From contig JAFWDK010000027.1 of the NCBI GenBank assembly GCA_017513085.1, positions 160,564 to 224,563 on the forward strand: a stretch of 64,000 bases of DNA. The letters are read 5' to 3'. Below are positions 52,842 to 61,820 of this stretch, one piece after another. The DNA is from Clostridiales bacterium (GTDB lineage Bacteria > Bacillota > Clostridia > Saccharofermentanales > Saccharofermentanaceae). A program made the position numbers and the translations under genes. The notes beneath the pieces are model-generated. The model worked only from the letters and a program-made list of their open reading frames with translations, searched no databases and was not told where the DNA came from. Each line of letters begins with the position of its first letter. Position 1 is the first letter of the stretch.

Positions 52842-53834
52842 ATGGATAAGAAAAAGGTCCTTATGGTTTTCACGGGAGGTAGCATCTCTACCCGTCTTTC
52901 GAAAAAAGCACTGGAACTGGGCACCGCGCCGTATGCTGTGCTGGATGCGGCCGGGAAATTTGGAAAAGATTTCACGATCATCGAACCGGTGGACGTATGC
53001 TCCGAAAACTTCACACCTCCAATGTATAAAGTGCTTTTCGATGAGATCAAGAAAGCCTTGGACAAGGGTGATTATGGTTGTGTCCTGATCGCGCATGGCG
53101 CCAACACGATGGCGTATACCGCACAATTGGCAGAACTGCTTCTGTCCGGTTACAACATTCCGATCATTTTCTTCGGAAGCAAGATCGCGCCGACAGAGGA
53201 GGATTCGGACGCCGTCGCAAACCTCAAGGCCGCGTACACATTGGCTATGGAGATCGACAAAGGAGTCTATGTTGTCGGCAAGGCCGCTGACGGCAAGATC
53301 TACGTGCACTATGCCGCCTACATCATGAGCGCCAACAGAAAAACCGATGATTATGCCAGCTACAAGAACCGCGTTGCCGGTAAGATCACAGGCAAGAAGT
53401 TCGTGCCTTCCGAAGGTGTGGAAGCACCGGCTCCTGCCGCCAATGCCATGAAGAATCTTCGTGCGCTCAGCAAGCTCATGAGTTTACCGAAAGAGGATAC
53501 GATCCTGACGATCGATGCGCCGCTTTGCGTGAATTACGCAAACTTCAGCATTGCACGTTCCGACTTTAAGTATGTGCTTCAGAAACTCCATTATGATGGC
53601 ACGGTCAATACTCTTTCCGAAGACAATCCGTACTCTATCCTTTATCTGAAGAACGCATGCTCACATTACGACAAGCAAGTCTTTGTCGCACCGATCGACA
53701 GTAAGCTGGTCCCGAATCCGTCCACCAAGGCGATCCTTGACGCGAAGATCAAGCCATTATACGACATGCCGTTTGAAGCGGCCTGGGCGTATCTGATGCT
53801 CAGCACTTGGATCGGGAAGCTGATCAAAAAGTAA
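52842..53834 (+). CDS. Asparaginase-like protein with altered catalytic motifs
   Basis: 330 aa from ATG 52842 (GGGAGG nine bases upstream); a TTG just before is unlikely. Type I asparaginase fold. The first motif, normally TGGTI with the nucleophilic Thr, reads TGGSI (Ser14). The second, normally HGTDTM with the Thr-Asp of the second triad, reads HGANTM (Ala87, Asn88). FGSKIAPTEEDSDAVANL and ANRKTDDYASYK match the remaining conserved blocks. Such changes should weaken or alter amidohydrolase activity, so it may act on another substrate or be a binding protein. No signal peptide; cytoplasmic. Confidence 0.85.
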   Translation: MDKKKVLMVFTGGSISTRLSKKALELGTAPYAVLDAAGKFGKDFTIIEPVDVCSENFTPPMYKVLFDEIKKALDKGDYGCVLIAHGANTMAYTAQLAELLLSGYNIPIIFFGSKIAPTEEDSDAVANLKAAYTLAMEIDKGVYVVGKAADGKIYVHYAAYIMSANRKTDDYASYKNRVAGKITGKKFVPSEGVEAPAPAANAMKNLRALSKLMSLPKEDTILTIDAPLCVNYANFSIARSDFKYVLQKLHYDGTVNTLSEDNPYSILYLKNACSHYDKQVFVAPIDSKLVPNPSTKAILDAKIKPLYDMPFEAAWAYLMLSTWIGKLIKK

Positions 53835-53926
53835 TCTTTCTTCGTCTGAACTGTAAGATTATCCTTCCGGTTTTGTTATATACTGTGAAAGAATTATCAG
53901 TATTTGATAAGATCGGAAGGTTTTTT

Positions 53927-55570
53927 ATGTCAAAGTCAACGTTCAGAAATCTCATCACTATTCTTCTCGTTCCGGAACTTCTTTTCTCCGCCGGCACGCT
54001 TTGCGCCTGCAAGAAAAGCGAGCCTACGCCACCATTAACATCCATTGCACATATCGAGTATCCTGACACCGTGATCACATCCGTGATCTACCTGGCGGAC
54101 GACCCCTCCGAGAGTTCATCCGAAAATACCACGGCCACCGACCCTGAATGGCTCCCTTATAACACAAAACTGGTATCCTTCAACGCATCAAGAAGCTACG
54201 TTTTCGATAAAGGAGATCTGGTGGACGAAGACACAGAATGTCTTCTTCGCTTCATTCGCGATCCGAAGAATAAAGAAACGAATTACTTTTCCGTGAAGAT
54301 CACTTCCGAGACCGCTGCGAAATACCGTGAGTGGCTCAGGTGCTACGTCTCCCTGGAAGATTATTCAGAAGGGAAACTTGAAACTGTTTCCATCGGCGGA
54401 TTGGATTTCATTTCTTTTCAGAAAACAGCCTTTACCTCTTATGGAAATCTGGAAAAGATTATCTATTTTCACAGAGACGAACGATCCGGAATGAGTATTG
54501 TAATCAATTTGGGACCGCAAACTCCGGCGATCAAGGAGATCCTGTCCGATATCACTTTCACGCTTCCCGACTCCGGCCTGTCTGATCCGCCTTTTCCCTG
54601 GCAGCACGATACACCGGATATCGCTTCGACCGAAAACACGATTTCAGATTATAAGATTGCGTGTACACACCTTCCCTTTGATCCGCGCGTCTATACCAGC
54701 GGATCTTCCGACGGCATCGTCCCGATCTCCTATACTGCCGCCCAAGCCGGAGTCTCCGCTTCCTATCTGTACACGATCGACCTGAAGACCGACTCGCTTT
54801 TGATCTACCATATCGGTGAACAAGGACTGGAACTTGTCAGAACCACGCCACTTCCGGACAAGGGTGCTTTTGGTCCGGAAACAATAACCGGAACCGGAGA
54901 AGCCACGATCGAAAGAAAAATGGTCTCTAACAATTCAAACTACACTTTTCTGATTGAAAAAGGAGAAACAACAGATCTTATCCAGATATACAGCGATGTT
55001 GCCATAAGTCCGGATGACAGCATGCTGATCAAGTATGACTACAATGCGATCGATATTCAGAAACTCACCTACGAAGCTTCAACAGACGATATCTCCTCTG
55101 TTCCTTTCACCTTCGGGTTCCCTATTGAAGAGGCCAAGATCCTGGATATGAACATTTCGGAAAACTATATTCTGGTCATGGCCGCCGAGAAAACAAGCTC
55201 CTCGTACCATCAATATGTCTTCGACCACGACGGACGTTATCTGATGGAATTGAAAGACGAAAAAGGAGAAGCCGGCTCGATGGAAGATATCTATGAAGTC
55301 AGTGGCGGCTTCCTTGCACTGGACACGTTCCCGCTTCAGATCCGTATGTGGAAAGAAGACGGCACTTACCTTGGTTCGCTTAGTGAACAGGACCTGACCG
55401 GGCTTGAAGATTTAAACGATGATATCTTTCAGACGGCGTCTCTGAACCAGATCCGGAAGGTGAAAGACGAGAACGGCGAAAATACTGATCTCCTACTGGT
55501 CATGAGTCATTTTGATGAAGGCGTGCAAGAAGATCTCGCATTTAAGATCACCGTAAAAGCGCAAGCGTAA
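53927..55570 (+). CDS. Large hypothetical lipoprotein
   Basis: 547 aa from ATG 53927 (GGAAGG upstream). Signal peptide with lipobox GTLCAC then KKSEP. The domain that follows mixes beta-rich segments (DTVITSVIYLADDP, YVFDKGDLVDEDTE) with WD/propeller-like strokes in the C-terminal 250 residues (ENYILVMAAEKTSSSY, YLMELKDEKGEAGSMEDIYE, GSLSEQDLTGLEDLNDD). A beta-propeller is possible. Family not recognised. Follows the asparaginase-like gene by 92 bases and ends in a terminator. Confidence 0.72.
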   Translation: MSKSTFRNLITILLVPELLFSAGTLCACKKSEPTPPLTSIAHIEYPDTVITSVIYLADDPSESSSENTTATDPEWLPYNTKLVSFNASRSYVFDKGDLVDEDTECLLRFIRDPKNKETNYFSVKITSETAAKYREWLRCYVSLEDYSEGKLETVSIGGLDFISFQKTAFTSYGNLEKIIYFHRDERSGMSIVINLGPQTPAIKEILSDITFTLPDSGLSDPPFPWQHDTPDIASTENTISDYKIACTHLPFDPRVYTSGSSDGIVPISYTAAQAGVSASYLYTIDLKTDSLLIYHIGEQGLELVRTTPLPDKGAFGPETITGTGEATIERKMVSNNSNYTFLIEKGETTDLIQIYSDVAISPDDSMLIKYDYNAIDIQKLTYEASTDDISSVPFTFGFPIEEAKILDMNISENYILVMAAEKTSSSYHQYVFDHDGRYLMELKDEKGEAGSMEDIYEVSGGFLALDTFPLQIRMWKEDGTYLGSLSEQDLTGLEDLNDDIFQTASLNQIRKVKDENGENTDLLLVMSHFDEGVQEDLAFKITVKAQA

Positions 55571-55585
55571 AGAATGGATAAAGCA

Positions 55586-55617
55586 CGGGGCTGCCAGTTT
55601 ATGACAGCCCCGTTTTT
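55586..55617 (+). terminator. Terminator of the large lipoprotein gene
   Basis: CGGGGCTG (55586-55593) / CAGCCCCG (55605-55612), followed by TTTTT. Confidence 0.9.
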
Positions 55618-55636
55618 CATTTTTCGGACAAGGAAA

Positions 55637-55980
55637 AAGCTACCTTCCCGGTAGCTTCGTACTTATTATGAATGAACTGTGCAAATGGACGGTAAGCTAA
55701 AAAACCTCAAATAACAAACTCAATATTGGTTCCCCCGATTAGCTTTCCATAAAGAAGCAACTCCGTGCTTCTGAAATCATTATATCTTTCTTGGCTTCAA
55801 AAGAAATAATAAATATGTAAACGCTAATCTAATAAAAGTGAAGACCGCTTCATATTTGCACACATTTTTGTCACAATTCCCAGAAATCTAGCAATTATGG
55901 CACTTTTCAAACACATTCTTCATTTTTCATATGAAAACGAATTCAAAAAACAGAAACAACCTCACCTCAAAATGAAGAAA
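55637..55980. other. AT-rich gene-free stretch
   Basis: One short hairpin AAGCTACC/GGTAGCTT (55637-55657) at its left end. The rest shows no coding frame, tRNA, repeat or recognisable promoter. Confidence 0.5.
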
Positions 55981-56010
55981 AAGGACTTGCCAAATCTTTG
56001 GCAAGTCCTT
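55981..56010 (-). terminator. Terminator of proB
   Basis: AAGGACTTGCCAAA / TTTGGCAAGTCCTT, 14-bp perfect arms around TC; AAAAA on the left reads as T tract on the minus strand. Confidence 0.88.
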
Positions 56011-56056
56011 CTATCCAATCTGATTATTCCTTTTTGTTAACAAACCGGATCCCGGT

Positions 56057-56890
56057 TCACTTCTTCTGCCCATGCGGTACGAAAAGTGTGCCGAAATCCG
56101 CGCCTTCAAGGATGTCCTCCAGGATCTGCGGCTCCGAACCTTCCGCGATGACACCGCCGATTCCGTGGTCCATGAGCATATTCATTGCCAGGACCTTGGT
56201 CTGCATGCCGCCCGTGCCCAGTGCCGAACCCGCGCCACCTGCGCCGCCGATGAGATCATCGGTAACTTCGGTCACGACAGAAATGCGCTTGGCGTCAGGA
56301 TTCTCCTTCGGGTTGGAATCATAAAGACCGTCAATGTCGGAGAGGATGATCAGCAGATCCGCATTCACGACACGCGCAACCAGCGCAGACAATGTGTCAT
56401 TGTCTCCAAAAGTACCTGCGTGCGGCATCTCGGCTGTGGACACGGTGTCGTTCTCGTTTACGATCGGGAGGATACCCATGCCGATCAAAGATTCCATTGT
56501 GTTCGAAATATTGGCACGTGTAACCGGATCATCGATGCCATCCTTTGTCAGCAGGATCTGCGCCACTACTCGCGAATACTCCGCAAAGCAACGGCTATAC
56601 ACGTTCATGAGCTCGCACTGTCCAACCGCTGCAACAGCCTGCTTGTCAGCCATCTCACTCGGTCGTTCCGGCAGATCCAGACATCCCACGCCTACGCCGA
56701 TAGCACCGGAAGTGACCAGAATGACTTCGCGTCCGGAATTCATCAGATCGGTAATTGCGCGCGCAAGATGGTCAATGTTGCGGAGTTTCATACGTCCGTT
56801 GGGGTATGTGATCGAAGATGTACCTACCTTCACCACCACTCGCTTGGCCTTCGCAACAAGGCTTCTACCCTGCTTCTCTTCTTCGCTCAT
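56057..56890 (-). CDS. proB: Glutamate 5-kinase
   Basis: 277 aa. First step of proline synthesis, phosphorylating glutamate. Amino-acid kinase fold with VVVKVGTSSITYPNG, VTSGAIGVGVGCL, LPIVNENDTVS, FGDNDTLSALVA, ILSDIDGLYD and GTGGMQTKVLA. The C-terminal PUA domain of many ProB proteins is absent, giving the short form. proA and proC are not adjacent. An AAAAGCACTTTT motif lies 18 bases upstream of the start. Confidence 0.95.
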   Translation of the reverse strand: MSEEEKQGRSLVAKAKRVVVKVGTSSITYPNGRMKLRNIDHLARAITDLMNSGREVILVTSGAIGVGVGCLDLPERPSEMADKQAVAAVGQCELMNVYSRCFAEYSRVVAQILLTKDGIDDPVTRANISNTMESLIGMGILPIVNENDTVSTAEMPHAGTFGDNDTLSALVARVVNADLLIILSDIDGLYDSNPKENPDAKRISVVTEVTDDLIGGAGGAGSALGTGGMQTKVLAMNMLMDHGIGGVIAEGSEPQILEDILEGADFGTLFVPHGQKK

Positions 56891-57079
56891 CTCAATAATC
56901 CTCTTTCAAAAGCACTTTTGCCTGATTTTCAGTAACAATTAGAATAATCCCTTCGAAAAGAAAAAGCAAGGACAATGTAATCGGGGAGCATGTCGCAAAT
57001 CTTGATTTTGCACTTGGAATATCGCAAAATGATGATATTGTATTGTAATAGTATATAAAAGATACAAGGGGGTAGAGAA

Positions 57080-58267
57080 ATGGCAGCTGTCGAAGGGAAA
57101 GAAGCATCGAACCGGAACAAGGCAAAACTTGAAGATAAAACCGGACGTGCACACATCATCGAGATCATGCACATCAACAAAAGTTATGGTGAAAACCATG
57201 TCTTGAAAGATATCACATTCTATATCCGGAATAATGAATTTGTTACACTTCTTGGACCTTCGGGTTGCGGTAAATCCACGACGCTTCGTATTCTGGCAGG
57301 CTTTGAGACTGCCGATTCCGGCGAGGTGGAATTTGAAGGAGAAGATCTCCTTTCCGTCCCTGCCCACAAACGTCATATCAACACGGTATTCCAGCGCTAT
57401 GCGCTTTTTCCGCATCTCAATGTATTCGACAACGTTGCTTTCGGCCTGAAGTTGAAGAAGCGTCCGAAAGATGAGATCCGGACACGCGTTTCCGAGGCGC
57501 TCAAGACAGTCGGTCTTTCCGGCTATGAGAATCGTTGGGTCGACCAGCTTTCCGGCGGTCAGATGCAGCGTGTCGCGATTGCCCGCGCCATCATCAACCA
57601 GCCACGTGTCCTTCTTCTTGACGAGCCGCTCGGCGCTCTCGACCTCAAGATGCGCAAAGAGATGCAGATCGAGCTTAAAGAGATGCAGCGCGAGCTGGGC
57701 ATTACGTTCGTTTACGTCACCCACGATCAGGAAGAAGCTCTGACCATGTCAGACACGATCATCGTCATGAAAGACGGCGTCATCCAGCAGATCGGCACGC
57801 CGATCGATATCTATAACGAACCTAAGAATGCTTATGTAGCGGACTTCATCGGCGAGTCCAATATCATCCCGGGCACTATGAAGAAGAGTGAGGAAGTCAC
57901 GATCCTCGGAAAGACCTTCCCTTGTGTCGACCCTCTCTTCCCTGAATTCACGGAAGGACAGGATAACCCTGTCGACGTCGTCATCCGTCCGGAAGACATT
58001 TATGTAAAAGAAGAAGGACCGGATTATGTCAACGGCACAGTCACTTCTATCGTCTTCAAGGGCGTACACTACGAGATCCTCGTTGAGGACGATACCGGAA
58101 GTGAATGGATGATCCACGACGTCGATCCTGTTAAGGAAGGACAGCGGATCGGCATGACGGTCGATCCTGACGATATCCATATCATGCGAAAATCCGAGTT
58201 TTCCCCGGACGCGCCCGGATCCTCCGGCAAGAACGCCGATACCAACGATCCCGGAACTGAAGAGTAA
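57080..58267 (+). CDS. potA: Spermidine/putrescine ABC importer ATPase
   Basis: 395 aa. Walker [17 protein letters not shown], signature [15 protein letters not shown], Walker [13 protein letters not shown] and [11 protein letters not shown]-terminal TOBE domain ([15 protein letters not shown]) from about 300. [22 protein letters not shown] is typical for PotA. First gene of a three-gene operon followed closely by two permeases. RBS AAGGGGG. Confidence 0.92.
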   Translation: MAAVEGKEASNRNKAKLEDKTGRAHIIEIMHINKSYGENHVLKDITFYIRNNEFVTLLGPSGCGKSTTLRILAGFETADSGEVEFEGEDLLSVPAHKRHINTVFQRYALFPHLNVFDNVAFGLKLKKRPKDEIRTRVSEALKTVGLSGYENRWVDQLSGGQMQRVAIARAIINQPRVLLLDEPLGALDLKMRKEMQIELKEMQRELGITFVYVTHDQEEALTMSDTIIVMKDGVIQQIGTPIDIYNEPKNAYVADFIGESNIIPGTMKKSEEVTILGKTFPCVDPLFPEFTEGQDNPVDVVIRPEDIYVKEEGPDYVNGTVTSIVFKGVHYEILVEDDTGSEWMIHDVDPVKEGQRIGMTVDPDDIHIMRKSEFSPDAPGSSGKNADTNDPGTEE

Positions 58268-58285
58268 GGAGGTACGAGCATTTCC

Positions 58286-59809
58286 ATGTCCCGATCACTG
58301 AAACCTGAATCTTCTGTTTCGAGCCAAGCCGCCGGCGCAGAAAACAAACCTGACGGAAACTCCTACGATCCTTCTGTCCTGAAGGATAAGGCAGAGCGTA
58401 ACGCCTTACCTGCTACATTCTGGATCACAAGTCTGATGTTTCTCCTGTCTTCCATCCTCGTTTTCGTACCGTCTTTGATCCTGACGGTACAGTATGCGGA
58501 GCATGGCACGTATTCCTATCTGACTTTACTGACCGACACGACGTTCTCTCTGAAGACACGCTCCCATCAGGTAGCGCTGGATTTCAGTCCGGCCCGTGTC
58601 TTTCTGATCCTATCGATCGTATTACCGATCGTCGGCTTTCTCCTCAGCGCGCTCTCTCCTCTTCTGAAGAAGCGCCTGGGCAAGCGTCTCCCGTCTCTTT
58701 TGACGGCGATCGTTGCGCTGTCCGCGCTCGCTTGCTGCGTGATCTCCCAGTCACGGCTTATTTCGGATGCTGAGAGATCTGCTGCCAATATGAATTCCCA
58801 GAGCCTGCATTTTTCGCAGAATATCGTCGGTAATCTCCTGTTTGTTGCTTTTCTCATCGCAATCGCTTCTTCCGTCGTGGATATGATCGGAATCCGGGCG
58901 CATCTTCGCACCCTGGCCTATCCGTACTTTATGTGGCTCATCGTCTTCACGATCCTTCCGCTTGGACTGATCTTCTTCCGCGCGTTCTTCGCTAAAGTGG
59001 ACGGAAGTTATCACTTTACCCTCGACGGATTCCGGGTCCTCACCGTCAACCGTACGGTGTCATCCCGCTTTTACGGTCAGACGCTGCACCTTCAGGAATA
59101 CTTCTCCGTGTTCCTCCGAAGCCTCGATTATGCTCTTTGGACCACCATCGGATGTCTTTTGCTCGGTTACCCGCTGGCCTATATCCTCGCCAACCGGACC
59201 AAGCGTAAGCACCTGAAGTCTTCGATGCTTCTTTTCTTCTTCGTGCTCCCGATGTGGATCAACACGATGCTCCGCACCTACGCCTGGCGTGCTTTTTTCA
59301 GCCAGAACGGCGTACTCAACAGTTTCCTCATGAGCACAGGCCTCATCTCGGATCCGGTGCTTTTCCTGAAGAACGAGTGGATCTCGGACATCATTATCAA
59401 ACTGGTATTGATCAACGACTTCCTGCCCTTCATGCTTCTTCCGGTCTACTCCGTGCTCGTGAAGCTGGACGACAATATCGCCCAGGCAGCCCACGATCTT
59501 GGCGCAAACGGCAGACAGGCTTTCTGGAAAGTCATTTTCCCGTTGTCCATGCCCGGCGTGGTCTCCGGTATTCAGATGGTCTTCATGCCGGCCCTTACTT
59601 TCTATATGATCCCCGATATCATCAGTGAAGGCAGCGTGACCACGATTGGAAACACGGTACAGTCATTCATCCTGAATGAGAGTTCTTCCTACCAGCAGGC
59701 CGGCAATGTGCTGTCATTACTGCTTCTGGTATTTGTCCTGATCACCATGGGGCTTCTCCGGAATCAAGACAAAGATTTCGGTGACAACGGAGGAGGTATG
59801 GTACTATGA
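58286..59809 (+). CDS. potB: Polyamine ABC importer permease PotB with long N-terminal extension
   Basis: 507 aa, about 220 longer than normal PotB. The C-terminal 290 residues are a standard PotB permease (YPYFMWLIVFTILPLGLIFF, LLGYPLAYILANRT, EAA loop AQAAHDLGANGRQAFWKV). The first 215 residues hold a soluble basic lead and at least four extra hydrophobic segments (TSLMFLLSSILVFVPSLIL, VFLILSIVLPIVGFLLSAL, LLTAIVALSALACCVI, LLFVAFLIAIASSVVDMIG). Similar extensions occur in some Clostridia PotB proteins; their role is unknown. GGAGG lies 13 bases before the ATG, longer than ideal. Confidence 0.9.
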   Translation: MSRSLKPESSVSSQAAGAENKPDGNSYDPSVLKDKAERNALPATFWITSLMFLLSSILVFVPSLILTVQYAEHGTYSYLTLLTDTTFSLKTRSHQVALDFSPARVFLILSIVLPIVGFLLSALSPLLKKRLGKRLPSLLTAIVALSALACCVISQSRLISDAERSAANMNSQSLHFSQNIVGNLLFVAFLIAIASSVVDMIGIRAHLRTLAYPYFMWLIVFTILPLGLIFFRAFFAKVDGSYHFTLDGFRVLTVNRTVSSRFYGQTLHLQEYFSVFLRSLDYALWTTIGCLLLGYPLAYILANRTKRKHLKSSMLLFFFVLPMWINTMLRTYAWRAFFSQNGVLNSFLMSTGLISDPVLFLKNEWISDIIIKLVLINDFLPFMLLPVYSVLVKLDDNIAQAAHDLGANGRQAFWKVIFPLSMPGVVSGIQMVFMPALTFYMIPDIISEGSVTTIGNTVQSFILNESSSYQQAGNVLSLLLLVFVLITMGLLRNQDKDFGDNGGGMVL

Positions 59810-60636
59810 ATCAACGCAAATTCGGCCGCACCCTTCGCGGCATCTTCCCGAATATTTACATCGGACTGGTATTCTTTTTCCTGTATCTGCCGATCATTGT
59901 CCTGATCGTCTTTTCGTTCAACAAGATACCGAAGTCCTTCGTATGGGGCGGTTTTTCCGTCGAACACTACGCATCGCTCTTTAAGGGAACGGATGGTGGC
60001 GAGCTGCTCTCTTCGCTTCTGACCACGTTGAAGATCGCTGCGATCGCGTCCGTCGCATCGACTCTGATCGCCGTCCTCGCCTGCCTGGGTCTCAGTTACT
60101 TCAGCAAGAAGATCCAGTCCCTGACCATGAATGTGACCTATATCCCGAACGTTATGCCGGAGCTTGTCACTGGTATTTCCTTCATGCTCCTCTTCGCGTT
60201 TCTGGGGATCCAGAAAGGCCAGTTCACGCTGATTTTGGCACATATCGCGTTCTGCGTGCCTTTTGCCGTGCTCTCCATCTCTCCTAAACTGAAGCAGCTC
60301 GACAAAAACATTGCCGAAGCCGCGCAGGATCTTGGCGCGACACAATTTCAGACCATAACACTGGTCATTATTCCGGAGCTTCTGCCCGGCATTTTGTCTT
60401 CTCTGCTTCTGACCTTTACCCTCTCTGTCGATGACTATCTGGTCAGCAATTTCAACGTGGACAGCACCATCCAGACTCTGCCCATGAAAATCTACTCCAT
60501 GGCCAAGTTCGGCGTCAATCCGAAGATGAATGCACTGACCGCCATCATGTTCGTGACGATCTTCATTCTTCTTCTTCTGGCAAACATTCGCCAGATCCGT
60601 GAATCCAGAGAATCCAAGAAAAACAGCAAGAAGTGA
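59806..60636 (+). CDS. potC: Polyamine ABC importer permease PotC
   Basis: 276 aa, six helices, EAA loop IAEAAQDLGATQFQTITLVI. It overlaps potB by the ATGA junction. A substrate-binding PotD gene, usually next in this operon, is absent; after 44 bases comes a convergent acyltransferase gene. The binding protein must be encoded elsewhere. An AAAAGCACTT motif follows at 60666. Confidence 0.92.
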   Translation: MNQRKFGRTLRGIFPNIYIGLVFFFLYLPIIVLIVFSFNKIPKSFVWGGFSVEHYASLFKGTDGGELLSSLLTTLKIAAIASVASTLIAVLACLGLSYFSKKIQSLTMNVTYIPNVMPELVTGISFMLLFAFLGIQKGQFTLILAHIAFCVPFAVLSISPKLKQLDKNIAEAAQDLGATQFQTITLVIIPELLPGILSSLLLTFTLSVDDYLVSNFNVDSTIQTLPMKIYSMAKFGVNPKMNALTAIMFVTIFILLLLANIRQIRESRESKKNSKK

Positions 60637-60680
60637 CTCCTGTCCGGAATTGCTCATCCTTCGGCAAAAGCACTTCTGCC

Positions 60681-61763
60681 TTAAAGCAGTTTCCGTACGA
60701 TCGGGAGCAATCGTAGCAGATAGGTGATAAGAAGAGAGATCAGGAATATACCCACTGCGACGACGAAGACAAACCACACACCGACATCAAAGGGATTGAA
60801 TAGTTTCTTCACAGCCAGGATCTTCAGCGGGACCATGTGGATCAGATAAATGCCGAAAGCATGCTTATCTATGAATTCCAGAACCTTATTGTGCCCGCCG
60901 AGCGATTCGGTCAGACCGAAGACGCCGACAGCTCCAAGTACAATGATCGGAAAAGAATAATCCGTCACCATTTCGCGAAGCATCGCATTATCCTTATGCA
61001 GATAGATAAGCGTGCAAATACTTATGCCGATGGCAAAAGCCACTATCAGGCAGGAAAACAGGCCTGTTCTGCGGCCACGGCCCTTCTGCTTCTCTCCGGA
61101 AGTTTCTTCAGTTTGTAGCCCGTCTGTGACCAGGAAGCGTCCGAGGACCAGATATAACGGGTAGATCGTAATGACCGGAATATAAATTCCAAAAGGAAGA
61201 TCCGTGACTGTCGAAAGGATCGGTACAACCGAAAGGAAAATAAAAAAGATCAGCGTCAGGGCGCCAAGTGCTTTTCGGTCTGAAACGCGGACAAAAGCAT
61301 GCAGTACCGGCATGATCAAATAAAGGCCGATCATGGTATACAAATACCACATATGGCTCCACTGCCCTTGCCCGGTAAGGAGTGATTTAAAAAACTCCGG
61401 GACCGTATCCCGGCTCCACGAGGTAAAGCCGAAGCCGATATCCACCAGGAGGAAAAGCGCGGAGAAAACCACCAGCGCGGCGAGCATGCGTGGAATATAC
61501 TTTCCGAATACTTTCTTGTAGCTGATATTCCGAGAAGGGTCAAGAAGCAGCGCACCGGTCACCATGACAAAACACGGCACCGACCAGAACATGAGATTAC
61601 GGATCAGGACGGCTGAGCGGTATTGGATAGTATCTTTTCCCACGAAAGAAAAGCAGGCGAAAAATGTATGCAGGATCACCACTGCTATGCAAGAGATCGC
61701 GCGAACATGGCTTAGTCCGGTATTCCTCCGGATGGTCGGGTTCGCGTTCTGCTTAGTCTCCAT
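60681..61763 (-). CDS. Acyltransferase 3 family membrane protein
   Basis: 360 aa with about ten helices. Family marks: LSHVRAISCIAVVILHTFF with the catalytic His, FWSVPCFVMVTGALLLDP and GIYLIHMVPLKILAV. Such enzymes O-acetylate or succinylate surface polysaccharides, peptidoglycan or lipids. It stands alone and converges on potC. Substrate not determined. Confidence 0.9.
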   Translation of the reverse strand: METKQNANPTIRRNTGLSHVRAISCIAVVILHTFFACFSFVGKDTIQYRSAVLIRNLMFWSVPCFVMVTGALLLDPSRNISYKKVFGKYIPRMLAALVVFSALFLLVDIGFGFTSWSRDTVPEFFKSLLTGQGQWSHMWYLYTMIGLYLIMPVLHAFVRVSDRKALGALTLIFFIFLSVVPILSTVTDLPFGIYIPVITIYPLYLVLGRFLVTDGLQTEETSGEKQKGRGRRTGLFSCLIVAFAIGISICTLIYLHKDNAMLREMVTDYSFPIIVLGAVGVFGLTESLGGHNKVLEFIDKHAFGIYLIHMVPLKILAVKKLFNPFDVGVWFVFVVAVGIFLISLLITYLLRLLPIVRKLL

Positions 61764-61820
61764 AAACGATTCCGCCTCTTCTTTACGTTCTTCTCACTTC
61801 ACGTCACTTCGGAGAGAAGA

